Shown here: positions 25,865 through 35,900 of the stretch, piece after piece
How the letters are laid out: every line of letters begins with the position of its first letter
Numbering within the stretch: the stretch's first letter is position 1
Source: Malachius bipustulatus
Taxonomy: Eukaryota; Arthropoda; Insecta; Coleoptera; Melyridae
Direction: 5' to 3'
NCBI GenBank assembly: GCA_910589415.1
Contig: OU342635.1
Location: 38,962,929-39,026,928, forward strand
DNA length: 64,000 bases
Made by a program: the position numbers and the translations under genes
Notes under the pieces: model-generated
What the model saw: only the letters and a program-made list of their open reading frames with translations
Database searches by the model: none
What the model was told of the DNA's origin: nothing

Positions 25865-28143
25865 TTATTATTGAAAATGCACATGCACTGCAAGGAAATC
25901 CCTATTACGCTCTGGGAGCGGTGCATGAGCGGAGATATCGATTCACGTTGGCTTTGAATCTCTGTAGGTTGTATACTTCGGGAAACACGCCCTTTGGAAT
26001 GCTATTCCAAAGTGATGCGGTTCTATATACATAAAAGAAGTCTGAAATAGGGTGGTACGAGGTGTAACGAGCTGAACCTGATACGGATGAGCGTCTGCGG
26101 CTCGGCGTGTATTTCTGCCCGGTCTTGATCTTGGTGGGATCAAGCGGGCCAAGTCTTTTGAACACTTTCGATTAAAATATCTGTAAAACAGACTCAGGTC
26201 AGCTACTCTTCTTCGATGTTCGAGAGTGTCTAAATTTTTTGTCAAATCTGGGTCCCCAATCAAGCGGATGGCTCTTTTCTGAATAGAGTCGAGTAGTCTC
26301 AGCGTATGTTTGGGAGCTGAGCTCCAAACATGTGAGCAGTACTCCAAGGATGGTCGGATTTGAGCCTTGTACAAGAGGAGAAGCTGTTGTGGTGTATAAA
26401 ATTTCTTCGTGCGGAAGAGTGTTCCAAGTTTTTGAGAAGCACTTTTCGCCAGACCTGCAACATGATCATGCCAACACATGTTCGCTCCAAGTCTCACTCC
26501 AAGTAAACGAAGAGATGACGCTGGGGTAAGAGAGTGTCCCGCCATCATCATATCTGGCTCCAAAACGTTGGCCTTTTTGGAGAAGATGGCTGCTTGGGTT
26601 TTTCCAGCATTAAATTTGACTTGGTTTCTATCACCCCAAGCTAGAACGTCTTGCAAGTCATTGTTAAGTATGCCAACTTCTTGCTCCCTGCGAGTCTGTG
26701 CGTCGATGGCAGATGTTCGCGCATCTAACGTATAAGAAGATATTAGGGTACTGTCGTCGGCAAAACTGTATATTGGATTTTTTGTTGTTTCAAGCAAGTC
26801 GTTTATAAATATTAGAAAGAGAGTCGGAGATAAAATGGATCCCTGAGGCACACCGGCATTGATGGAAAAGGTCTCAGAAAGAACTCCATCGACTGCCACC
26901 TGCAATGAACGATCTCCGAGATAACTCGCAAGCCACAAGCAGAATTTCTCGGGCATGCCTTAGGCCTGCAATTTTGCCAACAGTGCATCATGCCAAACAC
27001 GGTCGAAAGCTCTAGAAATATCAAGCGCAACCCCTCGAGACTCCCCATGGTGCTCGATTGCGCTGTTCCACAGCTCGGTGACGTAAGTGAGGAGGTCACC
27101 AGTTGACCTCTGTTTGCGGAATCCGTATTGGCGGTCGCTGATTATATTAGCTCCTTCCAAGTATTTTAAAAGATGTTGGTTAATAGCTTTCTCCATAATC
27201 TTGGATATTACTAAAAGCAGTGCCACTGGTCGATAGTTACTTGGTATAGTCTTTTTGCCTTTCTTGGGAATAGGTTGGATCCGTGCACATTTCCAGCAAG
27301 AAGGAAATATTCCCTTTTTATACGACAAGTTTAAAAGTCGGCAGAAAACAGATGACAGCTCAGTGGCGCATTTTTTTAGTACGATAACAGGTACGTCATC
27401 GGGCCCAGAAGCTTTGTTTGGGTCTAAGGCTAACATAATGCTCTTTATGACACGCTGTCGGAAAACAATGTCTGACATTTTGGTCTCCACGGAAGGGATT
27501 ATTAGCGGAGTTCTTCCATGAAAGTCGACGGAAGAGTATGAAGAAAAGACTCCCGCCAACAAGTTCACCTTCTCAGTAGCCGTGCATGCGATAGTCCCAT
27601 CTGTCCGTGTAAGTGGTGGAATCGTGGATCTGGTGAAGTTCTGACTGACTGCCTTAGTTACAGACCAAAAAGATTTCGAACCGTTAGGGCAGGACAGAAG
27701 TTTGTTCCTAATTCTTTGGTTGTGAGTTTCCTTGGTTTGATCTATTATTTATTTGCATCTGTTTCGAGCAAGGATGAAATTGTGATGGTTTATGCCGTTG
27801 GGGCTCTCTCGCCATTGGCGAAAAGCCAGTTGTTTGGAGGCGACAGCTTCCTTGCATCTTTTGTTGAACCAAGGTTTGCTGTTTGAGGGCTGTTTTCTTG
27901 AAAAGGAAATGTAGGCTTCCATGCCTGTTAGGATGACTTGAACAACTTCCCTAGCACAAACATATGGATCATTAGAGCCGAAACAAACACTCCTCCATGG
28001 AAAATCTCGATAATATTCCCCGAGTTCTTCCCATTTAGCAGATCTATAGTGCCAGACTACACGAGGTTTGCTTGCTTCTTTAACACTAGTAATTGGTAGG
28101 ACACAAGATGTTGAGACTAGTTTATGGTCTGAGGAACCTAGTG
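25865..28143 (-). mobile_element. 5'-truncated LINE, about 2.3 kb, with AAT-rich 3' tail
   Basis: Read downward from 28143, the element begins inside the APE endonuclease (LGSSDHKLVSTSCVLP) and runs through the linker, reverse transcriptase and C-terminal domain to a stop near 25905. A short 3' UTR and an AATAATAATAAAAAAAAC tail follow near 25872-25855. The abrupt 5' start within the endonuclease is the usual outcome of target-primed reverse transcription. The plus-strand remnant at 8015-9600 is an older copy. No RNase H follows the RT. Confidence 0.85.
25905..28143 (-). pseudogene. LINE ORF2: endonuclease end, reverse transcriptase, C-terminal domain
   Basis: One frame carries ALDPNKASGPDDVPVIVLKK, PIPKKG, NYRPVALL, RQYGFRKQRS, DISRAFDRVWH (first catalytic Asp), AGVPQGSILSP and the SFADDSTLISS catalytic box, then the thumb region ending SLEYCSHVW. 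The frame is broken by two nonsense codons, TAA at 27749-27751 (a Lys-Glu position in the older copy) and TAA at 26960-26962 between LAKLQA and GMPEKF. The last part (26165-25905) continues in a neighbouring frame (RRSSVSGSARYTSYHPISDFFY), which indicates a frameshift near 26100. The copy is fairly young but inactive. The clade is probably within the Jockey/CR1 assemblage. Confidence 0.85.
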
Positions 28144-28371
28144 TATTCGGAATAAGAAGAAAAATCTTAGGATAAAAGATAAAAATAGGTTTAATGAAAA
28201 GAATCTTACTTAGTAACTTAATTAAATTATATAACTGTTCATACTGCTATTAATAATTCCTTAAGCCGTTAAATGTAGAGAAAAGAGGTAGAATTCTTGG
28301 GGAGTTGAGGGGATGGAGAGGGAATTTTACTCTTCATTCAGATATTATTTTATACGAGTGACATTATTAAT
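28144..28371. other. spacer between LINE and DIRS element
   Basis: AT-rich sequence with no recognised content. It ends in ATTAAT next to the DIRS left terminus. Confidence 0.5.
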
Positions 28372-28556
28372 TGAAAGATCTCACGAGCCCGCCGAAGGCG
28401 GGCGAAGTTTGATCTCAATTATTCGAGTGTCTCGCACGAGAGATTACGAAGGTAGTATCACTACTTCTATGTCTTGGACCACAAGTTCAGAGCTAAAAAT
28501 ATAAACAAAAGCGCTTCCCCGTTACCATAGCGCTCCCTAGTAACTATTTATTCATT
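28372..28556. repeat. DIRS left inverted terminal repeat
   Basis: The block from about 28446 to 28556, containing CGCTTCCCCGTTACCATAGC, is the inverted copy of the right terminal repeat. The outer 74 bases (28372-28445), with the small hairpin GCCCGCCGAAGGCGGGC, are absent from the right terminus but complementary to 28628-28701. Unequal terminal repeats of this kind are typical of DIRS elements. Confidence 0.9.
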
Positions 28557-28627
28557 CGTATAAAGCAATTCTATTTTTCATTTTACCTGAAATGGGGGTG
28601 GGTAATATTTATTAGTATATGGGTGGG

Positions 28628-28741
28628 AATCTCTCGTGCGAGACACTCGAATAATTGAGATCAAACTTCGCCCGCCTTCGGCGGGCTCGTGAGATCTTTC
28701 AATTATCCTTCGTGTCTCGCACTTCGAGATTACGAAGGTAG
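28628..28741. repeat. DIRS internal complementary region
   Basis: Bases 28628-28701 are a perfect 74-base complement of the left end (28445-28372). Bases 28702-28741 match the complement of the right end (33546-33507) over 40 bases. The two meet at 28701/28702, reproducing the junction that the two ends would form if the element were circular. In DIRS1 this region is thought to template completion of the ends and circularisation. Confidence 0.9.
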
Positions 28742-28905
28742 CTGTTCAGAGCAACCATTCCCTTCATCATTTAAAAATTATTTATTTAAATAATACAGAG
28801 TAAAATGAAAATATGGGCCAATGAATGCTCCAAGTATTATTATAAAACCAATAGTATTTTGGTAGTAATGTAACTCAACAAAATTATAAGGGAATAGAAA
28901 TATAC

Positions 28906-29560
28906 TTAACAGATGTAAGTACTGAATGATAGTATTGATTCTGCAAACATATATTGCTGACAACAATAATTATTGGTTGTTGATAAAAATCGGCGAATTC
29001 CTTTGAATTCGACGACGAACCAGCCACTTTCTAAATTTCTTCGAAACTCATACCTTTTCTGACATGCGTTAGATGTCGACGCATGTCGCGTAGAATGCGC
29101 GGTAAACATTTTATCCACTCCTAAGGACAACAACGTTGATCTAATACAACGACTAATTGTCTCACTTTTAACTGCCTTTTGTGGCTTGTTAAAAGAAACA
29201 AACAGTGAGTCAATAATATTCCCTAGAAGGTTTTTCATCACCATCAAGTACTGGTTAAAAATTTTGCGCGATACACAAATTCAGGTTTTTCTCGGAAGAA
29301 AACAATCTTCAGCACTGGTTGAGGAATCCCTGGTCGAAAAGTTTTAATTCTATCCGGGAATTCTGGGATACGTATTTCAATCTTGCACTCCAACGCAATG
29401 ATATTATAGAAATCTTAACTAACGCCAAGATTTGACAGCGATAAACGGTGACTAAGGGCAACAGCGACACTAGCTTTTCTGTCAATTTATTCAAGGCCAA
29501 CTCTTCTAGCGGAAACCACGTTGTCAAGGAACCAGATCCACGTCCCACGTGGATTCGTAC
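28906..29560 (-). pseudogene. DIRS tyrosine recombinase
   Basis: The N-terminal part (29548-29309) contains LTEKLVSLLPLVTVYRCQIL, the region holding the first catalytic Arg in this family. The C-terminal part has TAHSTRHASTSNA (29100-29060), the H-x-x-R motif. A frameshift follows, and the next frame reads NSKEFADFYQQPI near 29005-28970, where the Tyr (codon about 28985-28983) is the expected nucleophile. All catalytic elements can therefore be seen, but not in one frame. The enzyme would integrate the circular DNA intermediate. Confidence 0.85.
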
Positions 29561-29939
29561 TTGGGTAAACTGAGCCTTATCTTTTAAGATACTCTGATGA
29601 AACGACTTATCAGCTGGTTATTCGTAACATCCTCCCCTGATATTAATGGCAGTGCCACTCTTGCGGAATTCAGCGTACTATGCTCAGCACCATCTCTCCA
29701 AGAGGAACTTAAAAATTTTCAAAATCCCCACTGATACATCATACGGATCCTCATAATTTCGCCAAATTCCATCGTCACCAGAGCTTGAGAATCCTATTAT
29801 AATTTTTTTAACGTGGATTCTGTTGAAGAACCGATTGAAATGTTAATCGCTTCTTAAGGTGTATCTTTCAACAATAACGCCTGGCTGATAACGTGGCGGC
29901 AGCCAAGATAAGCTTCGCCGCCAGTAGATTCACGTGTTT

Positions 29940-31657
29940 TGCAAGGAGTCTAACATATTAGGATCGCTACTTCAAACCAGATCCAATCCCCTTAGTGATA
30001 ATTTTTTGAAACCTCGAAACCGACCTGAGTCGACCAGCGAGGTACAACGGCGACAGCTTCTGCCCTGTCACTTTTGATAAGTAATAAAACATTCAATCAG
30101 ACCCACTGATCGTAAATGCCTCAAAGGCGAAAGCCCCAGGGTCTCTTTACCAAGGCAACAGTCTGCGTACTTAGCATTTCTTCTACAAGCAAATAAATCT
30201 TTTTTCACAGGTTCCCGAGCTTCCCATAATTCTTTTAAATACATAGTTCGCCAGTTCCCATCCGGCTTCCGAATTATCGATACGTGATGAAGGATCCGCT
30301 TCGTCATTTTCCTTTGAGGGAATGTATGAAGCGTAAACCCATAACTGACGGGCCTCACACCAGTTTCATAACTCGCATGCTAACACATGAAGAGGAAAAT
30401 AACGGATACCTCCCATCCGATTGATGTAGGCTATCGTCTCCCTATTATAGACTATGAGCAAAACAGCTGCATCCCTCAGATAAGCTGCAAATCACTTCAA
30501 TGCGAATAAAACCGTCTTAAGCTCCAAATGATTTATATGAAGATTCCTCTCCAAAGTCCACTGGCGGGCTCGCCATTGCAAAAAACATCCCATCCGGACA
30601 ACGAAACATGAAAATAAATCGTTCTCTAGTACCTTTTGCTCCTCACTTTCCTACTAGCCTTAGGCAAGGCCTTCAGTCACCAATCTCAGTTTCTTAGAAT
30701 AAACTTCGCCACTGACATGAACGCATCGAAACAACCCTAAATTTTTTCTAAGGCTTGACTCTGCTCTTTTGAAGAATCTGCAAAATTTATTCAAGGCCAA
30801 GTTGTAACAGGCTGTACTCGACTGCAGGACGGCAAGCCATCACTGACCCAACAACCTTGGCAAACACACGAATCTTCAATTTCCTTTTTTTTTTTTTTTT
30901 TTATATAGGGACTTCTATCTGCTTTCACATCGTGATCTTTTTATCTGTGGAAGCTCAACTCTCAGGGTATCAATTTGAATCTAAAAAGAATCCTAAATAT
31001 TTGCATCGCCTCTCAGGCACCAATTTGGACTTGTCACAGTTGATGATAAATCCTAACCTCTCAAGTAGTTCGATGGTTTGAGTCAGATTCTCGCTGCACT
31101 CTTCAACTTGGTGGCCTTAAGATAAAAATTCATCTAGGTACACCACCGAGAGTGAACCTCTCGAGCGTAGATAATTTATTACTGGCTTCAATAACTTTGT
31201 AAGAGTCAATGGGCACGTACATAGGCCAAAAGGCAAGCAAACTTGTGAATCTTGCCATTAACATAAACCTCAAAAACTTGCGATGTGGCCCCATACTGGA
31301 ATCAGTAAATAAGCATCTTTCAAGATAAAGGTATTCAACTCCTTCAAGTTCAGAATTATGCTGGACATCAGACTTGGGAACTAAGAAAAAACGGCGGAAA
31401 AAACTGACTTGAAACTTCTTAAGTCTCCACAGTCGCGTTTATCGAAAGCAGTCTATCAATTTCCAATTGGATGCTCACTCCTGCTCCGGCCATCCTCTGG
31501 ATGGTAGAGAGTAAATCTGTGCAAGGGTTGACTCGAACGGCAATTTATAAACTTTCTCAGTTTGAATAATAGACTTGTCATCAGAGATCGCTTCCCAAGT
31601 TTTCACAAAATGTTTTAGGCGACTCGCAAAAGTACTTACGTTGCTGCGATCGTAGCA
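29940..31657 (-). pseudogene. DIRS reverse transcriptase-RNase H
   Basis: The region opens with SRLKHFVKTWEAISDDKSII (31630-31565), the start of DIRS-type RTs. RT fragments follow, including VPKSDVQHNSELEGVEYLYL and FMLMARFTSLLAFWPMYVPI down to about 31200 and KSKLVPERRCKYLGF near 31000. The RNase H part shows LIVYNRETIAYINRMGGIRY near 30460-30400. The linker typical of these polymerases (RQLWVYASYIPSKENDEADP) is near 30360-30300. Frameshifts and stops are frequent, and a poly-T run at 30881-30901 interrupts the frame. It is a dead copy of the polymerase. Confidence 0.8.
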
Positions 31658-31918
31658 TAATCGTTTATTTATGTAGTTTATGCTAACAAAAAACAAGGAT
31701 AGTTTGTTAAATTGCTCCAATCTTATCTCTTGGATAAGACAGACCAATATAATCTCTACTATACCTTCCAGATAAAGCATGATTATCAAGTGAGACATTT
31801 TATACCTCTCGGTTAAAACATAAAACAGTATAAACAGATATGAATGTTATATTATCATATCAAAGAAAAACTATCGCATCTCGTGCTAAAGTTTAACCAT
31901 AAACATTATTTTCTGTAT
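31658..31918 (-). repeat. second copy of the intron-like TATA module, between gag and RT
   Basis: This 260-base stretch repeats the module of 32386-33181: TTTATGGTTAAAC, GCACGAGATGCGAT, CCGAGAGGTATAAAA and TTATCTGGAAGGTA occur in the same order on the minus strand. It lies exactly between the end of gag-like coding and the start of the RT. Its 3' border ends CGATTATGCT, close to the CGATTAGCT border of the first module. Confidence 0.7.
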
Positions 31919-33340
31919 CTCTCAGGGGTGCTAACGACTCGATCAATGGGGCCAATGCTGTTAGAGCAGATCCCGCTAACTTCTGTCTCGCGCCAAAATA
32001 TTTGTCCATCTTCAGAGCCGACTATTTTAGATTCACTGCCACCTCATATTGGCGGCACGAATGACAGTTCACCATTCCTAGGATACTTTTCCATCAAAAA
32101 CTTTTTCTTTAGTCCGTCCGACAAGTATTTCTTCCAGCGCGCTGCGACACTGGAGTGCAGAATCAACTCAGGGTCCTCGCGTATACATGTTCTTCCCAAA
32201 GATACGTAGCCCATCCTCATCCAACTCCCAAGGAGTCCGACACCCTCCGATGTTGCAGATGTCGACTGGAGTATCCGGATTTACACTTTGGATGTACTCT
32301 AAGTTCATATCCACGGAGTCTCACCCCAGAGCGTTGGCATTCGCAGACAGATCAACCAAAAAAATTTATTTGTCGCCCATCGCAGCTAATCGTATGTTTA
32401 TGTAGTTGATGTCAACAGAAACATGGTTAATTTGATTATACATGACTCCAATCTTAACTCTCGGATAAGACAGAACAATATAATCTCTACTTTATCTTCC
32501 AGATAAAGCTTGACTATTAGTTGAGTCCTTTTGTACCTCTCGGGCAAAACTTATGTGGTTGATGTCAACGAAAATACGGTTAAGTTGGCCATACATGACT
32601 CAAATCTGACCTCTCGGATAAGACAGAGCAATATAACTTCTACTTTTCCTTCTAGATAAGGCCGGATTATTAGTTGAGTCCTTTTATACCTCTCGGGCAA
32701 AACAAAGCACTCATGTGGTTGATGTCAACGAAAATAAGGTTAAGTTGTACATACATGTCTCAAATCTTACCTCTCGGATAAGACAGAGCAATACAACTTC
32801 TACTTTACCTTCCAGATAAGACCAATATTATTAGTTGAGTCCTTTTATGCCTCTCGGGCAAAACAAAACACTCCATACATGACTCCAATCTCACCAGTTG
32901 AGTCCTTTTATACCTCTCGGGCGAAACAAAGGACTCATGTAGTTGATGTCAGCCAAAACAAGGTCATTCTGTTGATACGTGACTCCAATCTTACCTCTCG
33001 GATAAGACGGAGCCATATAATCTCTACTTTACCTTCCAGATAAAGTCTGATTATTAGTGTGTCTTTATTTATACCTCTCGGGCAAAACAAAGCACTCGTA
33101 TAAACAGATATAAATGTTATGGTATATCCCAGAAACGCAATCGCATCTCGTGCTAACGTTTAACCATAAACGTTTATATACCTTCACTGTTTGATGCGTT
33201 TGTCTCAGACGTCATCGACGTTGGGGCATCTCGTGCCAAGACAGCATCACAGCGAAATCCGTCACAATATCTTCCATCCAGTCTTTGGACGTTCTTTCCT
33301 TCGAACGATCTCGGTTTCTGGATCTCTGATGATTATCCAT
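31919..33340 (-). pseudogene. DIRS gag-like ORF, split by a repeated module
   Basis: The ORF starts at ATG 33340 with MDNHQRSRNRDRSKERTSKD and runs to about 33182 with one frameshift. After the 796-base module it resumes near 32385. It then carries the DIRS gag signature GPELILHSSVAARWKKYLSD, with GLKKKFLMEKYPRN nearby, and, after a frameshift, KYFGARQKLAGSALTALAPL. DIRS gag proteins show the same order (a SxWxxxLxxGL block, then a KYPxPxN block, then an alanine-rich helix). The end abuts the second module at 31918. The edges of the split look like splice sites (GAAG|GTATAT at 33182/33181 and ATTAG| before 32385). Confidence 0.7.
32386..33181 (-). repeat. tandem array of TATA-bearing modules inside gag (intron-like)
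   Basis: Units of about 153-160 bases recur; GTTGATGTCA occurs at 32405, 32558, 32718 and 32942, with one shortened unit near 32870-32935. On the minus strand each unit has CCCGAGAGGTATAAAAGGAC or a close variant, then TTATCTGGAAGGTAAAGTAG, then a second CCGAGAGGTAAGATT. The five TATA-like boxes lie near 33065, 32910, 32850, 32690 and 32535. The whole block starts with GTATAT and ends with ATTAG, so it could be spliced out of gag. Confidence 0.75.
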
Positions 33341-33405
33341 TACTAAAATAGAACTGAAAATTTATTATACGAAAAACTGACGTGTGGTCTGTTTGACACA
33401 AAAGA

Positions 33406-33546
33406 AATGAATAAATAGTTACTAGGGAGCGCTATGGTAACGGGGAAGCGCTTTTGTTTATATTTTTAGCTCTGAACTTGTGGTCCAAGACATAGAAGTA
33501 GTGATACTACCTTCGTAATCTCGAAGTGCGAGACACGAAGGATAAT
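33406..33546. repeat. DIRS right inverted terminal repeat
   Basis: 141 bases; about 110 of them match the left repeat in inverted orientation. The outermost 40 (33507-33546) are repeated as complement in the internal region. The element start on the minus strand is the T of AAT at 33546. Confidence 0.9.
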
Positions 33547-33997
33547 CTTAATTAAAAAAAAAGAAAATAATTGTATAAAAGACGTATGGGTGTGTAATGG
33601 AGTGTCTGGAAGAATAATGCATGGATAGCTGAAATGAAGTATCCACCTACCTTGAATAACTTTTTGAAAGATAGCGGCGTGCAAAATATTAATTCTCAAA
33701 TGTATTGAAGCTTGCTGTATTTGCGTTGATATGCAAAATCTCACAAATTCAGACTAAATCCGAGTTTTTTCTTATACCTATAATATCTTGATAATAGTCA
33801 CGACATCTTTACAATTTTCTAATATTTTCCACTAGATTAAACAAAATTTTAATAAAATGGAAGCTAATTGCTTTGAGTAACAGAACATTTCCGTCAGAGC
33901 TTTATTACTTACAATTAAAAATATTTCTTAAACTAAAAATGTAATGCATCCGTCAATCATCAACCACAAAAGCTTGGATTACTTGGAATACATATTA
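33547..33997. other. gene-free spacer
   Basis: AT-rich with no recognised content. The minus frame 33466-33744 runs across the DIRS end and is incidental. Confidence 0.45.
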
Positions 33998-33999
33998 TA

Positions 34000-35898
34000 C
34001 GTGGTGATATATTTTCGCATAATATTCTTAACTTTGTTATTTATGTACCTACCTTTTTTTCTTAAATCCAGAAACAGGTCGATTTTATATAATGATTTAT
34101 TTTTCAAATCAGATTTTTGAGCTGTGACGTCATTTTTTTTTAATACCAACACAATTTTTTTGTCAATAATGGAGTCTCTTCTTTGTGAATACAACGAACT
34201 AGATATTACTATTCGCTGACAAGATGCAGGGTGTATTATTAGAAAAACAAAATAAGTCGAAATGTAAAAACGCAGAATTCTTATCATTTAAAATAACTCC
34301 AAGTGGAAAAAAATAATCAAGGCGGATTCGAATCAAACTAAGAAACCTTGTTCGTTCTTTTTACCTTAAAAACCCGTATCTAACAAAAAACTTTTCAGAA
34401 TCGAAATGATTATTTTAAAATTTTTCGTTACCAAGAGATTTAAGGTGGAAAACACACTGAATTGTCAGTTTTGCTTGAATATGAATCGACGTGAAATGTG
34501 TTCTAATTGTATTTATTTTAATTACTGTAGAAACTAAAGAAGGGCTTGTTTATAGGAAAGAGAAAGAATAATTGAAGTTTTATGATGGTTGGAATCGGAA
34601 ATCGATTAAGTTCTCACGCTGAAGCTTCTGATCTATTCAACCAAGAACATCCAGATAGGCTGTCTGCTAGTACGACTACAGTAAGTAGGATAGTTTCAAA
34701 AATTACCGAAACAGGAAGCGTGAAAGACTTACCTCGGCAAGGTCGTTATAAAATACCTGAAGACAAAAAATTGTATGTGCTACGTGAAGTTGAACACACT
34801 GCGACAAGGCAGATAAATCACGATATCGATCATTCAACTTTCGTTTAAACTACTGAGAAAAGAAAAAGTTCATCCCTACAAGCATCAATTGATCCATGAA
34901 TTAAATGAAGATGATCCCGACCGTCGACTGCAGTTCTGTGAAAATTTCCAAATGAGATGTGACGAAAATCAAAACTTTTAAGAAAATATTATTTTCCCGG
35001 ACGAGGCGAGTTTTTGTTTGAATGGGACAGTGAACCGCCATAACTCCAGATACATGTCACAGGAATAACTTACTGCACCCAAGAGTCTCACACGCAGAGA
35101 CAAAATAAACTAAACGTGTGGGCTGCAAAAATCGGTGACCGGCTTCTAGGGCACTATTTTTAATGGAAAAGTTGACTGCTGAGCGGTATTTACATTTTTG
35201 CGGGAAGATCATCTTCCATCCTTAGCACTTGCTTTTCCTAACGGTGCGAAAAACAATGTTCCCCATGAAAGAATCTGGTTGCAGCATGATGGAACTCCTC
35301 CTCATTTTTTAGTTAATGGAAGGCTATTTCTCAACAACGTATTTCATAGCAGGTGGATGGGGCGTCTCTGGGAGTATTTAAAATGGTTTACATCAATAGG
35401 CTCAACAATTTAGAAGATCTACAGCATCTAATTAGCTTAGAAATGGAAAGTATCGCTCCGGATGTCATTCAGCGTATAATACAAAGCGTTCACATTCGTG
35501 CGTGATATCAGGAAGTGCTTGGCCGACAATTTGAACAATTTCAATAATCAATTGCTATTACACTCACTACAGTCACTATTTTAAGCTAAAACCTATTTTT
35601 TCAATTCACTTTTCAATGAACTGTTATTTAGTTGTTTCTAAATTATTTATTTTTCGTATTAACCTTACTAAACTATGTTTTTATAACAAAACATCCTTCT
35701 AAAAAAAACATCCTGTATCTTGTCAGCCATATGTATCGTTTTATTCCATTCTTGACAAAAAAATGGTTACGTCACGGCTCAAAAATGTGAGTTGATAAAA
35801 AATAATTTTTATGTTGATTAATGTCTTTTTAATAATAAAATTGACCTGTTTCGGGATTTTGAAAAAAAAGGTAAACAACAAACTTTATCACCACGCTG
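34000..35898 (+). mobile_element. Tc1/mariner-like element with long inverted arms, 1.9 kb
   Basis: TA flanks lie at 33998-33999 and 35899-35900. The left end CGTGGTGATA is matched by the right end (complement CAGCGTGGTGATAAAG). The inverted similarity continues inward for about 240 bases: GAAACAGGTC(G/A)ATTTTAT, a GACGTCA/TTACGTCA block, TTGACAAAAAAAT, and CTGTATCTTGTCAGC against CACCCTGCATCTTGTCAGC. The broken transposase lies between the arms. The long arms make it unlike compact mariners. Confidence 0.75.
34582..35545 (+). pseudogene. decayed IS630-Tc1-mariner transposase
   Basis: The first frame (34582-34848) has a helix-turn-helix N-terminus: TVSRIVSKITETGSVKDLPR, then GRYKIPEDKKLYVLREVEHT, a pattern common to insect transposases of this superfamily. 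Downstream, in shifting frames, come a first catalytic Asp in FPDEASFCLNG (about 34995-35025), LNVWAAKIGDRLLGHYF (about 35109-35160), a second Asp in RIWLQHDGTPPH (about 35268-35310), and a C-terminal EDLQHLISLEMESI near 35415. Numerous frameshifts make it inactive. It lies centrally between the inverted arms of the element. Confidence 0.8.
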
Positions 35899-35900
35899 TA

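Larger units (their letters stand above)
28372..33546 (-). mobile_element. DIRS-type tyrosine-recombinase retrotransposon, 5.2 kb, structurally complete
   Basis: On the minus strand the order is right terminal repeat, gag-like ORF, reverse transcriptase, RNase H, tyrosine recombinase, internal complementary region, left terminal repeat. This is the DIRS1 layout. The two terminal repeats are inverted relative to each other, no LTRs or target duplication are present, and the internal region is complementary to both outer ends. AAT occurs at both edges (28369-28371 and 33544-33546) and, as ATT, at the centre of the internal region (28702-28704), as expected for recombinase-mediated insertion of a circle. 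The reading frames are broken, so the copy is not autonomous, but its structural skeleton is intact. Confidence 0.9.

Noticed and set aside
32386..33181. CRISPR-like array
   Set aside because: The units are full-length similar at about 155 bases with no spacers, and the context is a eukaryotic retrotransposon.
28372..33546. LTR retrotransposon or DNA transposon with inverted termini
   Set aside because: Termini are inverted, not direct, and a tyrosine recombinase with RT-RNase H and an internal complementary region specifies a DIRS element.
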